Shown here in pieces: positions 1 through 8,505 of a stretch of 64,000 bases of DNA. The notes below the pieces were generated by a model. It was not told the origin of the DNA. It searched no databases and saw nothing but the letters and a program-made list of their open reading frames with translations. Position 1 is the first letter of the stretch, and each line of letters opens with the position of its first letter. Source of the stretch: Polaromonas sp. JS666. GTDB lineage: Bacteria > Pseudomonadota > Gammaproteobacteria > Burkholderiales > Burkholderiaceae_C. The DNA is taken from contig NZ_FNHX01000002.1 of the NCBI RefSeq assembly GCF_900103405.1, forward strand, positions 314,496 to 378,495. The letters run 5' to 3'. A program made the translations under genes and the position numbers.

Positions 1-678
1 CACGGCCGCGCCAGGCGCCAGCGTCGCCAGGGTGTGCATGGCCAGCAGCTCACCGTCCACCATCAGGTCGCCGTCCACCGGATAAATTGCCATCTGCTCC
101 GCGAGCGGCGGCAACGTGAAAGCTGTGCCGGCGGCCAGGGCCACGTCCAGGTAAAGCGTTTTGGAAAAAGTCTTGACGGGCGAGACCTTCCCGAAGGCCT
201 CACCGATCAGGACGCGCACCGCCGCGCCGTCCACCGTGGTGGCCGGAATGGTTTCCGCCGGCGTGTGCGAAAAGCCGGGCGCCGTTTCCTCAAACTCCTT
301 GGGCAGCGCGGCCCACAGCTGCAGGCCGTGGTTCACGTAGGACGTGCCGCGCAGGTCTTCGGGCGCGCGCTCCGAGTGCACGATGCCGCGGCCGGCCGTC
401 ATCCAGTTGATGGCGCCGGGCTCTATGCGCTGGGCCGAGCCCAGGCTGTCGCGGTGCATCATCGCGCCCTCGAACAAATAGGTCACCGTCGCCAGGCCGA
501 TGTGCGGGTGCGGGCGCACGTCGTGGTTGGTGCCGGGCTGCTCGGTCACCGGGCCGAAGTGGTCAAAAAAGATAAAGGGGCCGACCGACTGCTGCTGCGC
601 GGCGGGCAGCAGGCGGCGCACCATGAAGCCGCCGCCCAGGTCCTTGTGGTGGCCAGTCAGTTTCAACACGGTGCTCAT
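1..678 (-). CDS. Pirin family protein (C-terminus cut by window edge)
   Basis: Bicupin of the pirin family. Some members are quercetin dioxygenases or redox and transcription cofactors; the substrate here is unknown. The 226 visible codons begin MSTVLKLTGHHKDLGGG and contain the metal-site region HDVRPHPHIGLATVTYLFEG at about residues 52-71, with the His-x-His pattern of pirins, then ITAGRGIVHSE-like sequence at about residues 92-101. The reading frame runs off the left edge without a stop, so the C-terminal cupin is incomplete. The ATG overlaps the TGA of the upstream osmC-like gene as ATGA, which implies translational coupling. It is the last visible gene of a leftward run that also holds a second, different pirin. 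Family assignment is sure; function is not. Confidence 0.88.
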   Translation of the reverse strand, partial: MSTVLKLTGHHKDLGGGFMVRRLLPAAQQQSVGPFIFFDHFGPVTEQPGTNHDVRPHPHIGLATVTYLFEGAMMHRDSLGSAQRIEPGAINWMTAGRGIVHSERAPEDLRGTSYVNHGLQLWAALPKEFEETAPGFSHTPAETIPATTVDGAAVRVLIGEAFGKVSPVKTFSKTLYLDVALAAGTAFTLPPLAEQMAIYPVDGDLMVDGELLAMHTLATLAPGAAV

Positions 679-1082
679 GGCAGGCGCTCCAGTTCGGTGG
701 TGATTTCCGTCGTGACGGTGGTCATGAGTTTGTGCACGGGGCATTTCTGCGCCACGGCGTGCAGTTCCTGCAACTGGGCGTCGCTCAGGGCGCCCTTGAT
801 CTGCAGCCTGGCCGAAAGCTTGTAGACGCCGCTGCGCTCCTGCGAGTCGTCGCGCTCCATGCGTGTGTGGATGTCCTCGACAGGGATGCCTTTTTTGCGG
901 GCGTACCACATCACGGTTAGGGCCTTGCAGGCGCCGAGTGCCGCGTCGTAGAGGTCGTGCGGGCTGGGGCCGCTGTCGGCGCCGCCTTCGGCTTCGCTGA
1001 CGTCGGCGGTGAGGCTATGGCCGCGGATGTGCACCTGCTGGGCCATCGCGGCAGTGAGATCGCGTTGGAGTTCTATGGTCAT
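675..1082 (-). CDS. OsmC/Ohr-like family protein
   Basis: Small 135-residue OsmC-fold protein. The family reduces organic hydroperoxides using two cysteines. One cysteine lies in the segment DAALGACKALTVMWYARKK (about residues 46-64) and the second in AQKCPVHKL (about residues 112-120), matching the usual pair. The start MTIELQRDLTAAM is chosen because it gives the normal family length; a longer frame upstream would run into the preceding gene. The stop shares ATGA with the following pirin gene. It sits 25 bases after a flavodoxin-like gene in the same leftward run, which fits a stress-response role. Confidence 0.85.
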   Translation of the reverse strand: MTIELQRDLTAAMAQQVHIRGHSLTADVSEAEGGADSGPSPHDLYDAALGACKALTVMWYARKKGIPVEDIHTRMERDDSQERSGVYKLSARLQIKGALSDAQLQELHAVAQKCPVHKLMTTVTTEITTELERLP

Positions 1083-1107
1083 GGGGTTCCAGTGGGCAAG
1101 GAAAAAA

Positions 1108-1662
1108 TCAGGCGGTGAATTTCGCGGCGACGGCAGCGACGCGCGCGCCGAAGCTGCGGGCGGTTTCCAGGTCACCGGCCGACATCTCGCCGGCGCCGGC
1201 ATCGGAGGGCGACTGCGCGATGGCGCCGCTGTAGGAACCCAGGTAGTTGGCATCGTTGCGCAACGCGGCCTTGCTGTTGCTGGGCAGCATGCCCTGGCTG
1301 ACCCAGATGCCGCCGTGCTGCATGGCCAGGGTGAACAGGTAGTTCAGCGTGGACAGCTTGTCGCCGTTCATCGCGGCGCTGTTGGTGAAGCCGGCGAAGA
1401 GCTTGTCTTTCCAGGCCTGGCTGTACCAGGGTTTGGAGGAGGCGTCGGCGAACTTCTTGAACTGCCAGCTCACATTGCCCATGTAGGTGGGCGATCCCAT
1501 GATGATGGCGTCGGCGGCATTGAGCGTTTCCCAGCCGCCTTCGGGCAGGTTGCCGTCGGCATCTATGGCCAGCAGCTCGGCGCCGGCGCCTTCGGCCACC
1601 GACTGCGCCATGCGCTGGGTATGGCCATAGCCGGAGTGGTAAATCACGACAACTTTGGGCAT
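1108..1662 (-). CDS. Flavodoxin-fold NAD(P)H:quinone oxidoreductase-like protein
   Basis: 184 residues, beginning MPKVVVIYHSGYGHTQRMAQ. The phosphate-binding loop of flavodoxin/WrbA-type FMN proteins (YHSGYGHT) is visible at residues 8-15, followed by the second FMN segment MGSPTYMGNVSWQFKKF at about residues 55-71. Members reduce quinones by two electrons and so avoid semiquinone radicals. Length and motifs match WrbA-related flavodoxin-family proteins rather than classical electron-transfer flavodoxin. A purine-rich GAAAG stands before the ATG. Its neighbours (OsmC, DoxX, pirins) suggest a quinone or electrophile stress operon. The natural substrate cannot be read from the sequence. Confidence 0.85.
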   Translation of the reverse strand: MPKVVVIYHSGYGHTQRMAQSVAEGAGAELLAIDADGNLPEGGWETLNAADAIIMGSPTYMGNVSWQFKKFADASSKPWYSQAWKDKLFAGFTNSAAMNGDKLSTLNYLFTLAMQHGGIWVSQGMLPSNSKAALRNDANYLGSYSGAIAQSPSDAGAGEMSAGDLETARSFGARVAAVAAKFTA

Positions 1663-1765
1663 TCAATATCTTTCGCGGGAGAAGAATGAAATTTGGAACC
1701 AGGCCAGATAAAAGGGCTGCAGCCCAGGCATGAAAGCCCCCGCTGCAGCCCTGCTTTTTCGCGGA

Positions 1766-2176
1766 TCAGCCCTTGATCTTGGCGTCCACGCTCCAGGCGC
1801 CGCCACCCCAAGCCGCCACGGTGAGCAGGCCGCCGATCACGGCGATGTTCTTGAAAAACATCAGTTGCTGCATCATGGCCTGTTCGGCGGGCACACCCCA
1901 GTAGTTGTGGAAGATGAAGGTGATCACCACGGTGAAAAAGGCGATGCCGAGCGCGGCCCAGCGCGTCATGAAGCCGACCAGCAGCAGAAGGCCCAGCCCC
2001 AGCTCAATCGCGATCGCGGCAGCCGCGGCGACTTCGGGCAGCGGCACGCCTTTGGAAGCGATGTAGCCGGCCGTTCCGGCAAAGCCGGCGATCTTGCTGA
2101 AGCCCGCGGGCACAAACAGCAGGGCCAGCAGCACACGGCCGACCAGGGAGAGAGGGTTTTGCAGGGAGTTGAGCAT
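1766..2176 (-). CDS. DoxX family membrane protein
   Basis: 136-residue hydrophobic protein with about four transmembrane segments. It starts MLNSLQNPLSLVGRVLLALL and has the typical DoxX features FVPAGFSKIAGF (about residues 21-32) and ELGLGLLLLVGF (about residues 58-69). DoxX proteins are inner-membrane proteins often linked to quinone or thiol oxidation. AAGGA stands about 8 bases before the ATG. It lies between a pirin gene and the flavodoxin-like gene, with gaps of about 100 bases on each side, and probably shares their promoter. Confidence 0.88.
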   Translation of the reverse strand: MLNSLQNPLSLVGRVLLALLFVPAGFSKIAGFAGTAGYIASKGVPLPEVAAAAAIAIELGLGLLLLVGFMTRWAALGIAFFTVVITFIFHNYWGVPAEQAMMQQLMFFKNIAVIGGLLTVAAWGGGAWSVDAKIKG

Positions 2177-2280
2177 GGTGAGTCCTTCTAAGTAAAGTTA
2201 ACGGGGAAATCATGGATGAAAAAAACACTCTGGGCAAGCGCCGTGCGCTCATGCGCATTCGCGCTTGTCCTGGGTGTGGG

Positions 2281-2982
2281 TTACGGTGCCAGGTCAAACA
2301 CCAGCACTTCAGCGTCCCGGCCATGGGCCAGCTGCAGCGCGGCTTCCGATTGCAGCATGGCGGCATCGCCGGCCTTGAGCACTTTGCCGTTGACTTCAAG
2401 CTGTCCACGGACCAGGTGCACATAGGTCTTGCGTGCTGCGCTCAGTTCCAGCGTGGCGCTTTCCGCGCCGTCGAACAGGCCCGCATAAAGCCTCGCATCG
2501 GCATGGATCAGCACCGAGCCCTTGGCGCCGTCGGGTGAAGCCACCAGGCGCAGGGCGCCGCGTTTTTCGGCGTCGGCAAAGGTCTTTTGCTCATAGCTGG
2601 GGGGAATGCCGGTCACATTGGGTTCTATCCAGATCTGCAGGAAATGCGTGGTCTGGCCGTCCGCATGGTTGAACTCGCTGTGCTGCACGCCCGTGCCGGC
2701 GCTCATGCGCTGCACGTCGCCGGGCGGGATGCTCTTGATATTGCCCAGGCTGTCCTTGTGCGCGAGTTCGCCGCTCAGCACATAGCTGATGATTTCCATG
2801 TTCTGGTGGCCGTGCGTGCCGAAGCCGCGGCCGGCCGCGATGCGGTCTTCATTGATGACGCGCAGGTTGCCAAAGCCCATGTGGGCCGGGTCGTAATAAC
2901 CGGCGAAGGAAAAGGAATGGAAAGACTTGAGCCAGCCGTGGTCTGCGTAGCCGCGTTCGCTGGAGGTTCTTAAGGTCATCAT
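2281..2982 (-). CDS. Pirin family protein
   Basis: Complete pirin-type bicupin of 234 residues (233 if the second of the two adjacent ATGs is used). The start MMTLRTSSERGYADHGWLK is supported by AAAGGAG six bases upstream; a longer frame to 3078 lacks such support. The N-terminal cupin carries GRGFGTHGHQNMEIISYVLSG at about residues 47-67, containing the His-x-His and Glu metal ligands, then RMSAGTGVQHSEFNH at about residues 84-98. It is the first gene of the leftward run and is divergent from the LysR gene, which is therefore the likely regulator. The pirin at 1-678 is a clearly different subfamily member. Confidence 0.92.
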   Translation of the reverse strand: MMTLRTSSERGYADHGWLKSFHSFSFAGYYDPAHMGFGNLRVINEDRIAAGRGFGTHGHQNMEIISYVLSGELAHKDSLGNIKSIPPGDVQRMSAGTGVQHSEFNHADGQTTHFLQIWIEPNVTGIPPSYEQKTFADAEKRGALRLVASPDGAKGSVLIHADARLYAGLFDGAESATLELSAARKTYVHLVRGQLEVNGKVLKAGDAAMLQSEAALQLAHGRDAEVLVFDLAP

Positions 2983-3076
2983 GAGGTGCTCCTTTCGAGC
3001 TGGTTGAGATGCGTTGGCGATGACTCCAATGTAGGCCTGGGACCCCGGCTTTCCATTGCTTCGCTTTGATGGCATC

Positions 3077-3093
3077 ATTCAAATTATTTGAAT
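3077..3093. promoter_or_regulatory. Perfect 17-base palindrome, candidate LysR operator
   Basis: ATTCAAATTATTTGAAT is symmetrical around its central T and contains a T-N11-A core, as LysR-type sites do. It ends 7 bases before the LysR start codon, in the divergent region between the LysR gene and the pirin gene. It could serve autoregulation and control of the leftward run. No binding data are available from sequence alone. Confidence 0.55.
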
Positions 3094-3100
3094 CATTCTT

Positions 3101-4045
3101 ATGGCAACGATCAACAACCGGGTACGCGACGCCCTGACGCCCGAAACCCTGGGCCTGATAGGCGCGATCCACGGCGCCGGCAGCATGGCGGCCGCGGCGC
3201 GCGAGCTGGGCCTGGTGCCCAGCGCGCTGACCTACCGGATACGCCAGGTGGAAGATGCGCTGGACGTGCTGCTCTTTGACCGCTCCTCGCGCCAGGCCAA
3301 ACTGACCGAAGCCGGCAAGGAACTGCTGCGCGAGGGCAACCGCTTGCTGGCCGAACTCGACGCCGTCGCCAACCGCGTCAAGCGCGTGGCCACCGGCTGG
3401 GAGCCGCAGCTCACGCTGGCGGTGGACAGCGTGATTTCGCGCACCACGGTGATGGAGCTGTGCGAGGCGTTTTTCGCGCTGAACCCGCCCACCCGGCTGC
3501 GCCTGCGCGAAGAGGCGCTGTCGGGCACGCTGGAGGCGCTCACCTCAGGCCAGGCCGACCTGGCCCTGGGCGTGGCCATAGAACCCTCGGCCAATACCGC
3601 GGTGCAGCACAGGGTGCTGGGCAGCATCCATTTCATTTACGCGGTCGCGCCCCATCACCCATTGGCGCAGGCCCCCGAGCCCGTGACCGACGCCATGCTG
3701 ATGCCGCACCGCGCCGTGGCCGTCGCCGATTCGGTGCAGCGCGGCAGCGGCGTCACGGTGGGCCTGCTGGGCGGGCAAGACATCTTCACCGTGCCCGGCA
3801 TGCAGGAAAAACTCCAGGCGCAGCTGCGCGGCCTGGGCGGCGGTTTTCTGCCGGAATACCTGGCGCGCCCCCACGTCATCACCGGCCGGCTGGTGGAAAA
3901 ACGCATGCAGCGCCCACCGCGCCATGTGCCCATGAGTTATGCCTGGCTGCGCGCGCCCGACGGCAAGGAGGGGCGCGCGCTGCAGTGGTGGCTCAAGCAA
4001 CTGGAGAGCGCGGCCACGCGAAAAGCGCTGCTGGAGCGCATGTGA
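3101..4045 (+). CDS. LysR family transcriptional regulator
   Basis: 314 residues, normal for the family. An N-terminal winged helix-turn-helix covers about residues 14-70; its recognition-helix region reads GSMAAAARELGLVPSALTYRIRQ-type sequence followed by VEDALDVLLFDRSSRQAKLTEAGKELL. The substrate-binding domain occupies about residues 90-300. It is divergently placed from the pirin/DoxX/flavodoxin/OsmC/pirin run, the classic arrangement for a LysR activator and its target. The ligand is unknown; an electrophile or quinone would fit the targets, but this is inference. Confidence 0.92.
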   Translation: MATINNRVRDALTPETLGLIGAIHGAGSMAAAARELGLVPSALTYRIRQVEDALDVLLFDRSSRQAKLTEAGKELLREGNRLLAELDAVANRVKRVATGWEPQLTLAVDSVISRTTVMELCEAFFALNPPTRLRLREEALSGTLEALTSGQADLALGVAIEPSANTAVQHRVLGSIHFIYAVAPHHPLAQAPEPVTDAMLMPHRAVAVADSVQRGSGVTVGLLGGQDIFTVPGMQEKLQAQLRGLGGGFLPEYLARPHVITGRLVEKRMQRPPRHVPMSYAWLRAPDGKEGRALQWWLKQLESAATRKALLERM

Positions 4046-4224
4046 AAACCCGTAGTCGCCGCGCAATCCGGGCGCGGCGGCCGCGCCTGCGTGTAGAGTG
4101 CGCTTAGAGCTTCTTATCGTTTTCGTTTATGGTTCAGACGTGATGACCCAGGCCGGGGGGCCGTGAATTGCCCGCGAAAGCGGCAAGGCGCCTCATTCAT
4201 CCAACCCAAAAAGCACACAAAGAC

Positions 4225-5301
4225 ATGACAAAAAACGCCAGCCTCCCCCTTCCTGAATCCGCGGCCGGCCGCCGCATCGCCGTGATAGGCGCCGGCATCG
4301 CCGGCATTGCTTGCGCGCGCACGCTGGCGCAGGCCGGCCACCAGGTCACTGTGTTCGAGAAAAGCCCTGAAGTCGGCGGGCGCATGGCCACCCGGGACAG
4401 CGAATTCGGCGGCTTCGACCACGGCGCGCAGTATTTCACCGTGCGCGATGCGCGTTTCGAAAAAGCCCTGGCCACGGTCCCCGGGCTGGTGCGGCCCTGG
4501 AGCGCCAACACCGTGCGCATCCTCGACGAGCTGGGCCGTGTCGTGGCCTCGGCGCTGCCGCCCAAGGAGGCGCACTGGGTTCCCACGCCGGGCATGAATG
4601 CGCTGCTGCGCCAATGGGCCCAGCCCCTGGCGGCCGCGGGCCGCCTGCTGCTGGAGACCGAGGTGCTGCGGCTCGAACGCGACAAGCTGCATCCCGAACA
4701 ATGGCAGTTGCAGACCGAAGGGCCGGGCGCCGGCAGCCGGGTGCACTCGGGCTTTGACGACGTGGTGCTGGCCCTGCCCTCGCCGCAGGCGCACGCCCTG
4801 CTGTTGAGCTCGCAACAGGGCAAGCCGCTGATGGAGGCGCTCGCCAAGGTCAGCGTGGCGCCGTGCTGGACGCTGATGCTGGCCTTCCCCCAGGCCATGC
4901 AACCCACGATGGCGCACCTGGGCCCCCACTGGAACGCGGCGCGCAGCACCCACCACCGCATCGCCTGGCTGGCGCGCGAATCCTCCAAGCCCGGGCGCAG
5001 CCCGATCGAACGCTGGACCGTGCAGGCCAGCCCCGACTGGTCGCAGCGCCACCTGGAAGACGACGCCGAACGCGTCAAGGCCAAACTGCTCAAGGCCTTT
5101 ACTGAAGTCACCGGCATACGCGCGGCGCCGCCGCATGCCGTGGTGCACCGCTGGCGCCACGCCCAGACACTGCAGCCACTGGGCAAGACCCATGCATGGG
5201 ACGCCAAGTCCCGCATAGGCGCCTGCGGCGACTGGTGCCTGGGGCACCGCGTGGAAGAGGGCTTTATCTCGGGCCTAGAAATGGCCCTCGAAATTTGTTA
5301 G
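4225..5301 (+). CDS. NAD(P)/FAD-dependent amine-oxidase-like protein
   Basis: 358-residue Rossmann flavoprotein. The dinucleotide motif [18 protein letters not shown] at about residues 17-34 is followed by [15 protein letters not shown] (about residues 42-56), the second FAD signature of amine-oxidase/renalase-like proteins. A conserved C-terminal FAD segment reads [20 protein letters not shown]. An in-frame TTG at 4168 would add 19 residues of non-conserved sequence, so the ATG is preferred. Substrate unknown. It is followed by a 127-base gap before gluQ. Confidence 0.82.
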   Translation: MTKNASLPLPESAAGRRIAVIGAGIAGIACARTLAQAGHQVTVFEKSPEVGGRMATRDSEFGGFDHGAQYFTVRDARFEKALATVPGLVRPWSANTVRILDELGRVVASALPPKEAHWVPTPGMNALLRQWAQPLAAAGRLLLETEVLRLERDKLHPEQWQLQTEGPGAGSRVHSGFDDVVLALPSPQAHALLLSSQQGKPLMEALAKVSVAPCWTLMLAFPQAMQPTMAHLGPHWNAARSTHHRIAWLARESSKPGRSPIERWTVQASPDWSQRHLEDDAERVKAKLLKAFTEVTGIRAAPPHAVVHRWRHAQTLQPLGKTHAWDAKSRIGACGDWCLGHRVEEGFISGLEMALEIC

Positions 5302-5428
5302 CCCCCACGCTTGTCGCTTCGCGTGCCTTCGGCGGTACGCTGCCCCTTTCATTAGAGATAGGGGCGGGCCTTACTGGGGGCGGCCCTGCGTGGCGGCCAG
5401 CCTGAAAACCAGGTTCGGGAGCGCCCGC

Positions 5429-6322
5429 ATGGAGGCCGAATACCGGGGCCGGTTTGCCCCTTCCCCAACGGGCCCGCTGCACGCCGGCTCACTCGTCGCA
5501 GCCCTGGCCAGCTGGCTGGACGCCCGCGCGCACCAGGGCCGCTGGCTGGTGCGCATCGAGGACGTGGACACGCCGCGCTGTGTGCCCGGCGCCGGCCAGA
5601 CGATTCTTGAACAACTGGCCCAATGCGGCCTGCTGCCGGACGAGCCGCCCGTCTACCAATCACAGCGCGGCACGCTGTACCAGCAGGCGCTGGATTCGCT
5701 GGTCGCGCGCGGGCTGGCCTACCCCTGCGCCTGCACGCGCCAGGACATCGCCCGGGCGCTGGCGGCTTCAGGCCAGCCGCGCGAGCGCCATGGCGAACTG
5801 GTCTATCCCGGCACCTGCCGGGACGGCCTGCACGGCCGTAGCGCGCGCGCCTGGCGGCTGGACACACGAGCCCCCGCGCCCATCCGCTGGCAGGACCGCC
5901 TGCTGGGCCCGCAGTCGCAGGACGTGGCCCATGAGGTGGGCGACTTTGTGCTCAAGCGCGCCGACGGCCTGTGGGCCTACCAACTGGCCGTGGTGGTGGA
6001 CGACGCGGCCCAGGGCATCAGCGACATCGTGCGGGGCGAGGACCTGGCCGACAACACGGCGCGGCAAATCCTGCTGCAGCGCGCGCTGGGCCTGCCCCTT
6101 CCGCGCTACCTGCACACGCCGCTGGTGCTGGGCGCCAACGGCGAAAAGCTCTCCAAACAGAACGGCGCGCAGGCATTGGACACGTCCCAGCCGCTGGCCC
6201 TGCTGCGGCAGGCCGGCGCGGTTTTAGGCCTGCCACCAGACGGCGGCAGCGCCGCCACGCCGCAGGACTGGTTGCGGCAGGCCGTGCCCCTGTGGGCGAC
6301 CCGCCTTAAAATCAACCGGTGA
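5429..6322 (+). CDS. gluQ: Glutamyl-Q tRNA(Asp) synthetase
   Basis: 297 residues, the short truncated-GluRS form that glutamylates queuosine at the wobble base of tRNA(Asp). The HIGH-like motif is in [18 protein letters not shown] (about residues 8-25), and the KMSKS-like motif is [11 protein letters not shown] at about residue 235. The family zinc site is visible as YPCACTRQD followed by LVYPGTC. The ATG at 5429 is chosen over an upstream GTG because GGGAG lies seven bases before it and the longer form adds 13 residues without homology. The stop overlaps the GTG start of trmB (GTGA). Confidence 0.95.
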   Translation: MEAEYRGRFAPSPTGPLHAGSLVAALASWLDARAHQGRWLVRIEDVDTPRCVPGAGQTILEQLAQCGLLPDEPPVYQSQRGTLYQQALDSLVARGLAYPCACTRQDIARALAASGQPRERHGELVYPGTCRDGLHGRSARAWRLDTRAPAPIRWQDRLLGPQSQDVAHEVGDFVLKRADGLWAYQLAVVVDDAAQGISDIVRGEDLADNTARQILLQRALGLPLPRYLHTPLVLGANGEKLSKQNGAQALDTSQPLALLRQAGAVLGLPPDGGSAATPQDWLRQAVPLWATRLKINR

Positions 6323-7074
6323 CAGATACAACTTCCCCCCTCCCGCCCTCCGCCCTCCCCGACCCCTCCACCGAAGGCGCGGCCGCCGAGCCAGGCGCCC
6401 CGCGCAACATACGCAGCTTTGTGCGCCGCACCGGCCGCACCACCGTCGGCCAGGCCAAGGCCTTTGCCGACGTGGGCCCCCAGTTCCTGCTGCCCTATGC
6501 GGCGGCGCCGGCGGATTTCGAGGCCATGTTCCAGCGCTCGGCCCCCACCATCCTCGAGATAGGCTTTGGCATGGGCGAAGCGACGGCCCACATCGCCGCG
6601 CTGATGCCCGAGAAAAACTTCCTGTGCTGCGAGGTCCACACCCCCGGCGTGGGCGCGCTGCTCAAGCGCATCAGCGAACAGGGCCTGGCCAACATCCGCA
6701 TCCTGCAGCACGACGCCGTTGAAGTGATGGACAACATGCTGCCGCCGGCCAGCCTGGACGGCGTGCACATCTTCTTTCCCGATCCCTGGCACAAAAAGCG
6801 GCACAACAAGCGCCGCCTGATCCAGGCGCCGCTGGTCGCCAAGCTGGCGGCCCGCCTCAAGCCCGGCGGCTACCTGCACTGCGCCACCGACTGGCAGCCC
6901 TATGCCGAGCAAATCCTCGAGGTGCTGGGCGCCGAGCCGCTGCTGCGCAACACCGCGGACGCTTCCCAGGGCGGCTACGCGCCCAAGCCGGCCTACCGGC
7001 CGCTGACCAAGTTTGAAAACCGCGGCATCAAGCTGGGGCACGGCGTCTGGGACGTGGTGTTCACCCGTGTCTGA
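6319..7074 (+). CDS. trmB: tRNA (guanine(46)-N7)-methyltransferase
   Basis: 251 residues. It methylates G46 in the variable loop of tRNAs using S-adenosylmethionine. The SAM-binding loop [12 protein letters not shown] lies at about residues 78-89. The catalytic and tRNA-binding hallmark [15 protein letters not shown] lies at about residues 151-165. The start is GTG, embedded in the gluQ stop (GTGA), so translation is coupled. The N-terminal 30 residues are proline- and alanine-rich and not conserved. The next gene starts immediately after the TGA, making a three-gene RNA-modification operon. Confidence 0.95.
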   Translation: MTDTTSPLPPSALPDPSTEGAAAEPGAPRNIRSFVRRTGRTTVGQAKAFADVGPQFLLPYAAAPADFEAMFQRSAPTILEIGFGMGEATAHIAALMPEKNFLCCEVHTPGVGALLKRISEQGLANIRILQHDAVEVMDNMLPPASLDGVHIFFPDPWHKKRHNKRRLIQAPLVAKLAARLKPGGYLHCATDWQPYAEQILEVLGAEPLLRNTADASQGGYAPKPAYRPLTKFENRGIKLGHGVWDVVFTRV

Positions 7075-8019
7075 ATGCCCGCCCATGCCGGCGTGAACGG
7101 GCAGCCGTCCCATGGACTGCCGACCCGCGACGGGGTCAGCCCCAGCTGTGTGGGCTTGCCGGCGGGCGATTGGCCCAGCATCACCGACTTCCTGGTGCAG
7201 CGCTTTCCCGCGATCACGCGTGAAACCTGGCTGCAACGCATGCGGGACGGCCTGGTAGCCGATGAGTTCGGCGTACCCGTCACGGCTGAACGGCCCTACC
7301 GCGGCCACATGCGCGTGTACTACTACCGCGCGCTGGAGGACGAGCCCCGCGTACCCTTCGAGGCCAGCGTGCTGTACCAGGACGAACACCTGGTCGTGGC
7401 CGACAAACCCCATTTCCTGCCGGTCACGCCCTCGGGCCACTATGTGCAGGAAACGCTGCTGGTGCGCCTTAAAAACCGCCTGGGCCTGGCCGGCCTGGCG
7501 CCGCTGCACCGCATAGACCGCGAAACCGCCGGCCTGGTGCTGTTTTCGGTGAGGCCCGCCGACCGCGACGCCTACCAGGCACTTTTCAGGCGCCATGAGG
7601 TGGCCAAACACTACGAGGCCATCGCGCCATGGCGTGAAGGCATTGTTTTTCCGCTGCTTCGCCAAAGCCGCATCGTGGAAGGCGAACCCTTCTTCCGGCA
7701 ACAGGAAGCGCCCGGCCCCGCCAACAGCGAAACCCACATCAGCGTGCTGGAGACCAATGGCGGCTGGGCCCGCTACGCGCTGAGCCCGGTCACCGGCAAA
7801 AAACACCAGTTGCGGGTGCATATGCATGCCCTGGGTATTCCCATCCTCAACGACAGGATCTACCCGCCGGTGCATCCCACGCCGGACGATGATTACAGCC
7901 GCCCCTTGCAGCTTCTCGCGAAATCCATGCATTTCACCGACCCGGTCACGGGTCGGCAACGGTCTTTCCAGACCCGTTTGAGCCTGCTTGCAGGCCTGCC
8001 CCCGGCAACGGGCGGCTGA
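7075..8019 (+). CDS. RluA-family pseudouridine synthase
   Basis: 314 residues. The active-site segment APLHRIDRETAGLVLFS, with the catalytic aspartate in HRIDRETAG, is at about residues 142-158. The downstream RluA-type box GKKHQLRVHMHALGIPI is at about residues 241-257. These enzymes isomerise uridine in rRNA or tRNA; the target here cannot be assigned. The ATG abuts the trmB stop with no gap. A second in-frame ATG lies three codons on and the true start may be either. The first 30 residues look unstructured. Confidence 0.9.
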   Translation: MPAHAGVNGQPSHGLPTRDGVSPSCVGLPAGDWPSITDFLVQRFPAITRETWLQRMRDGLVADEFGVPVTAERPYRGHMRVYYYRALEDEPRVPFEASVLYQDEHLVVADKPHFLPVTPSGHYVQETLLVRLKNRLGLAGLAPLHRIDRETAGLVLFSVRPADRDAYQALFRRHEVAKHYEAIAPWREGIVFPLLRQSRIVEGEPFFRQQEAPGPANSETHISVLETNGGWARYALSPVTGKKHQLRVHMHALGIPILNDRIYPPVHPTPDDDYSRPLQLLAKSMHFTDPVTGRQRSFQTRLSLLAGLPPATGG

Positions 8020-8274
8020 GCCCCCTCGCTCCCAAGCCAAACCACAGCACGCGTGCGCCCATGCCCGCGCGCAGCCGAGCCGTACCTGATTTCGGGCTCC
8101 CGGCACGCCCGTGTCTCCTCATCCCCACGAATTTGCCGTCCGCATGGCGCCGAAAAAGGCCGGCGCCTGCCGCATCGCGGAATTAATCCAAAAGTGTGGT
8201 TTTTCGTGAAATCAATCACCAAAGATGTCAGGAAACGAGCAAAAAATCGCGTATTAGTTACACATTGAATCACT

Positions 8275-8303
8275 TATCGGGAATTTCTACGTAGAAACCG
8301 ATA
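8275..8303. promoter_or_regulatory. Interrupted inverted repeat with a 14-base palindrome
   Basis: The core TTTCTACGTAGAAA (8284-8297) is a perfect palindrome. It is flanked by TATCGG on the left (8275-8280) and its reverse complement CCGATA on the right (8298-8303), with three unpaired bases GAA between core and left arm. It may be an operator for a dimeric regulator or a cruciform. It lies about 200 bases before the adhesin start. Confidence 0.45.
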
Positions 8304-8325
8304 TATCTAGCATCTCATTGGCATG

Positions 8326-8347
8326 TGATTTTTTCCGCAAAAAATCA
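8326..8347. promoter_or_regulatory. Nine-base-pair AT-rich hairpin
   Basis: TGATTTTTT and AAAAAATCA form a perfect stem around the loop CCGC. The stem is nearly all A-T, so it is weak as an intrinsic terminator. It could act as a regulator site or a bend. It lies upstream of the adhesin start with no gene on either side for over 150 bases. Confidence 0.35.
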
Positions 8348-8505
8348 ATCTAATCAATGATTTACAAGAAATATACGGGGGTTTTTCACATGCTTTTTCC
8401 AAGCTCTATGGGAGAATCCTGTGAACTAGTTACATCGTTTGTACATATTTTTACAAGTAGCACTTAAGCAAACACTGCCGGCCACACGCCTGTCCTAACC
8501 CCACC

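Larger units (their letters stand above)
8020..8505. promoter_or_regulatory. AT-rich control region upstream of the giant adhesin
   Basis: 485 bases without a gene. From about 8160 onward the base composition becomes clearly AT-rich compared with both flanks. The region holds an interrupted inverted repeat at 8275-8303 and a second hairpin at 8326-8347, listed separately, plus TTGTA/TACAA arms at 8439-8456. Several AT-rich stretches could be -10 elements, but no convincing sigma-70 pair could be chosen. No Shine-Dalgarno sequence is obvious before the ATG at 8506. Regulation of the adhesin most likely resides here. Confidence 0.5.

Noticed and set aside
5302-5428. Possible repeat element between the FAD oxidoreductase and gluQ
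   Set aside because: The sequence (CCCCCACGCTTGTCGCTTCG) looks like a common intergenic motif of this bacterial group, but no second copy was found in the window, so no repeat is claimed.
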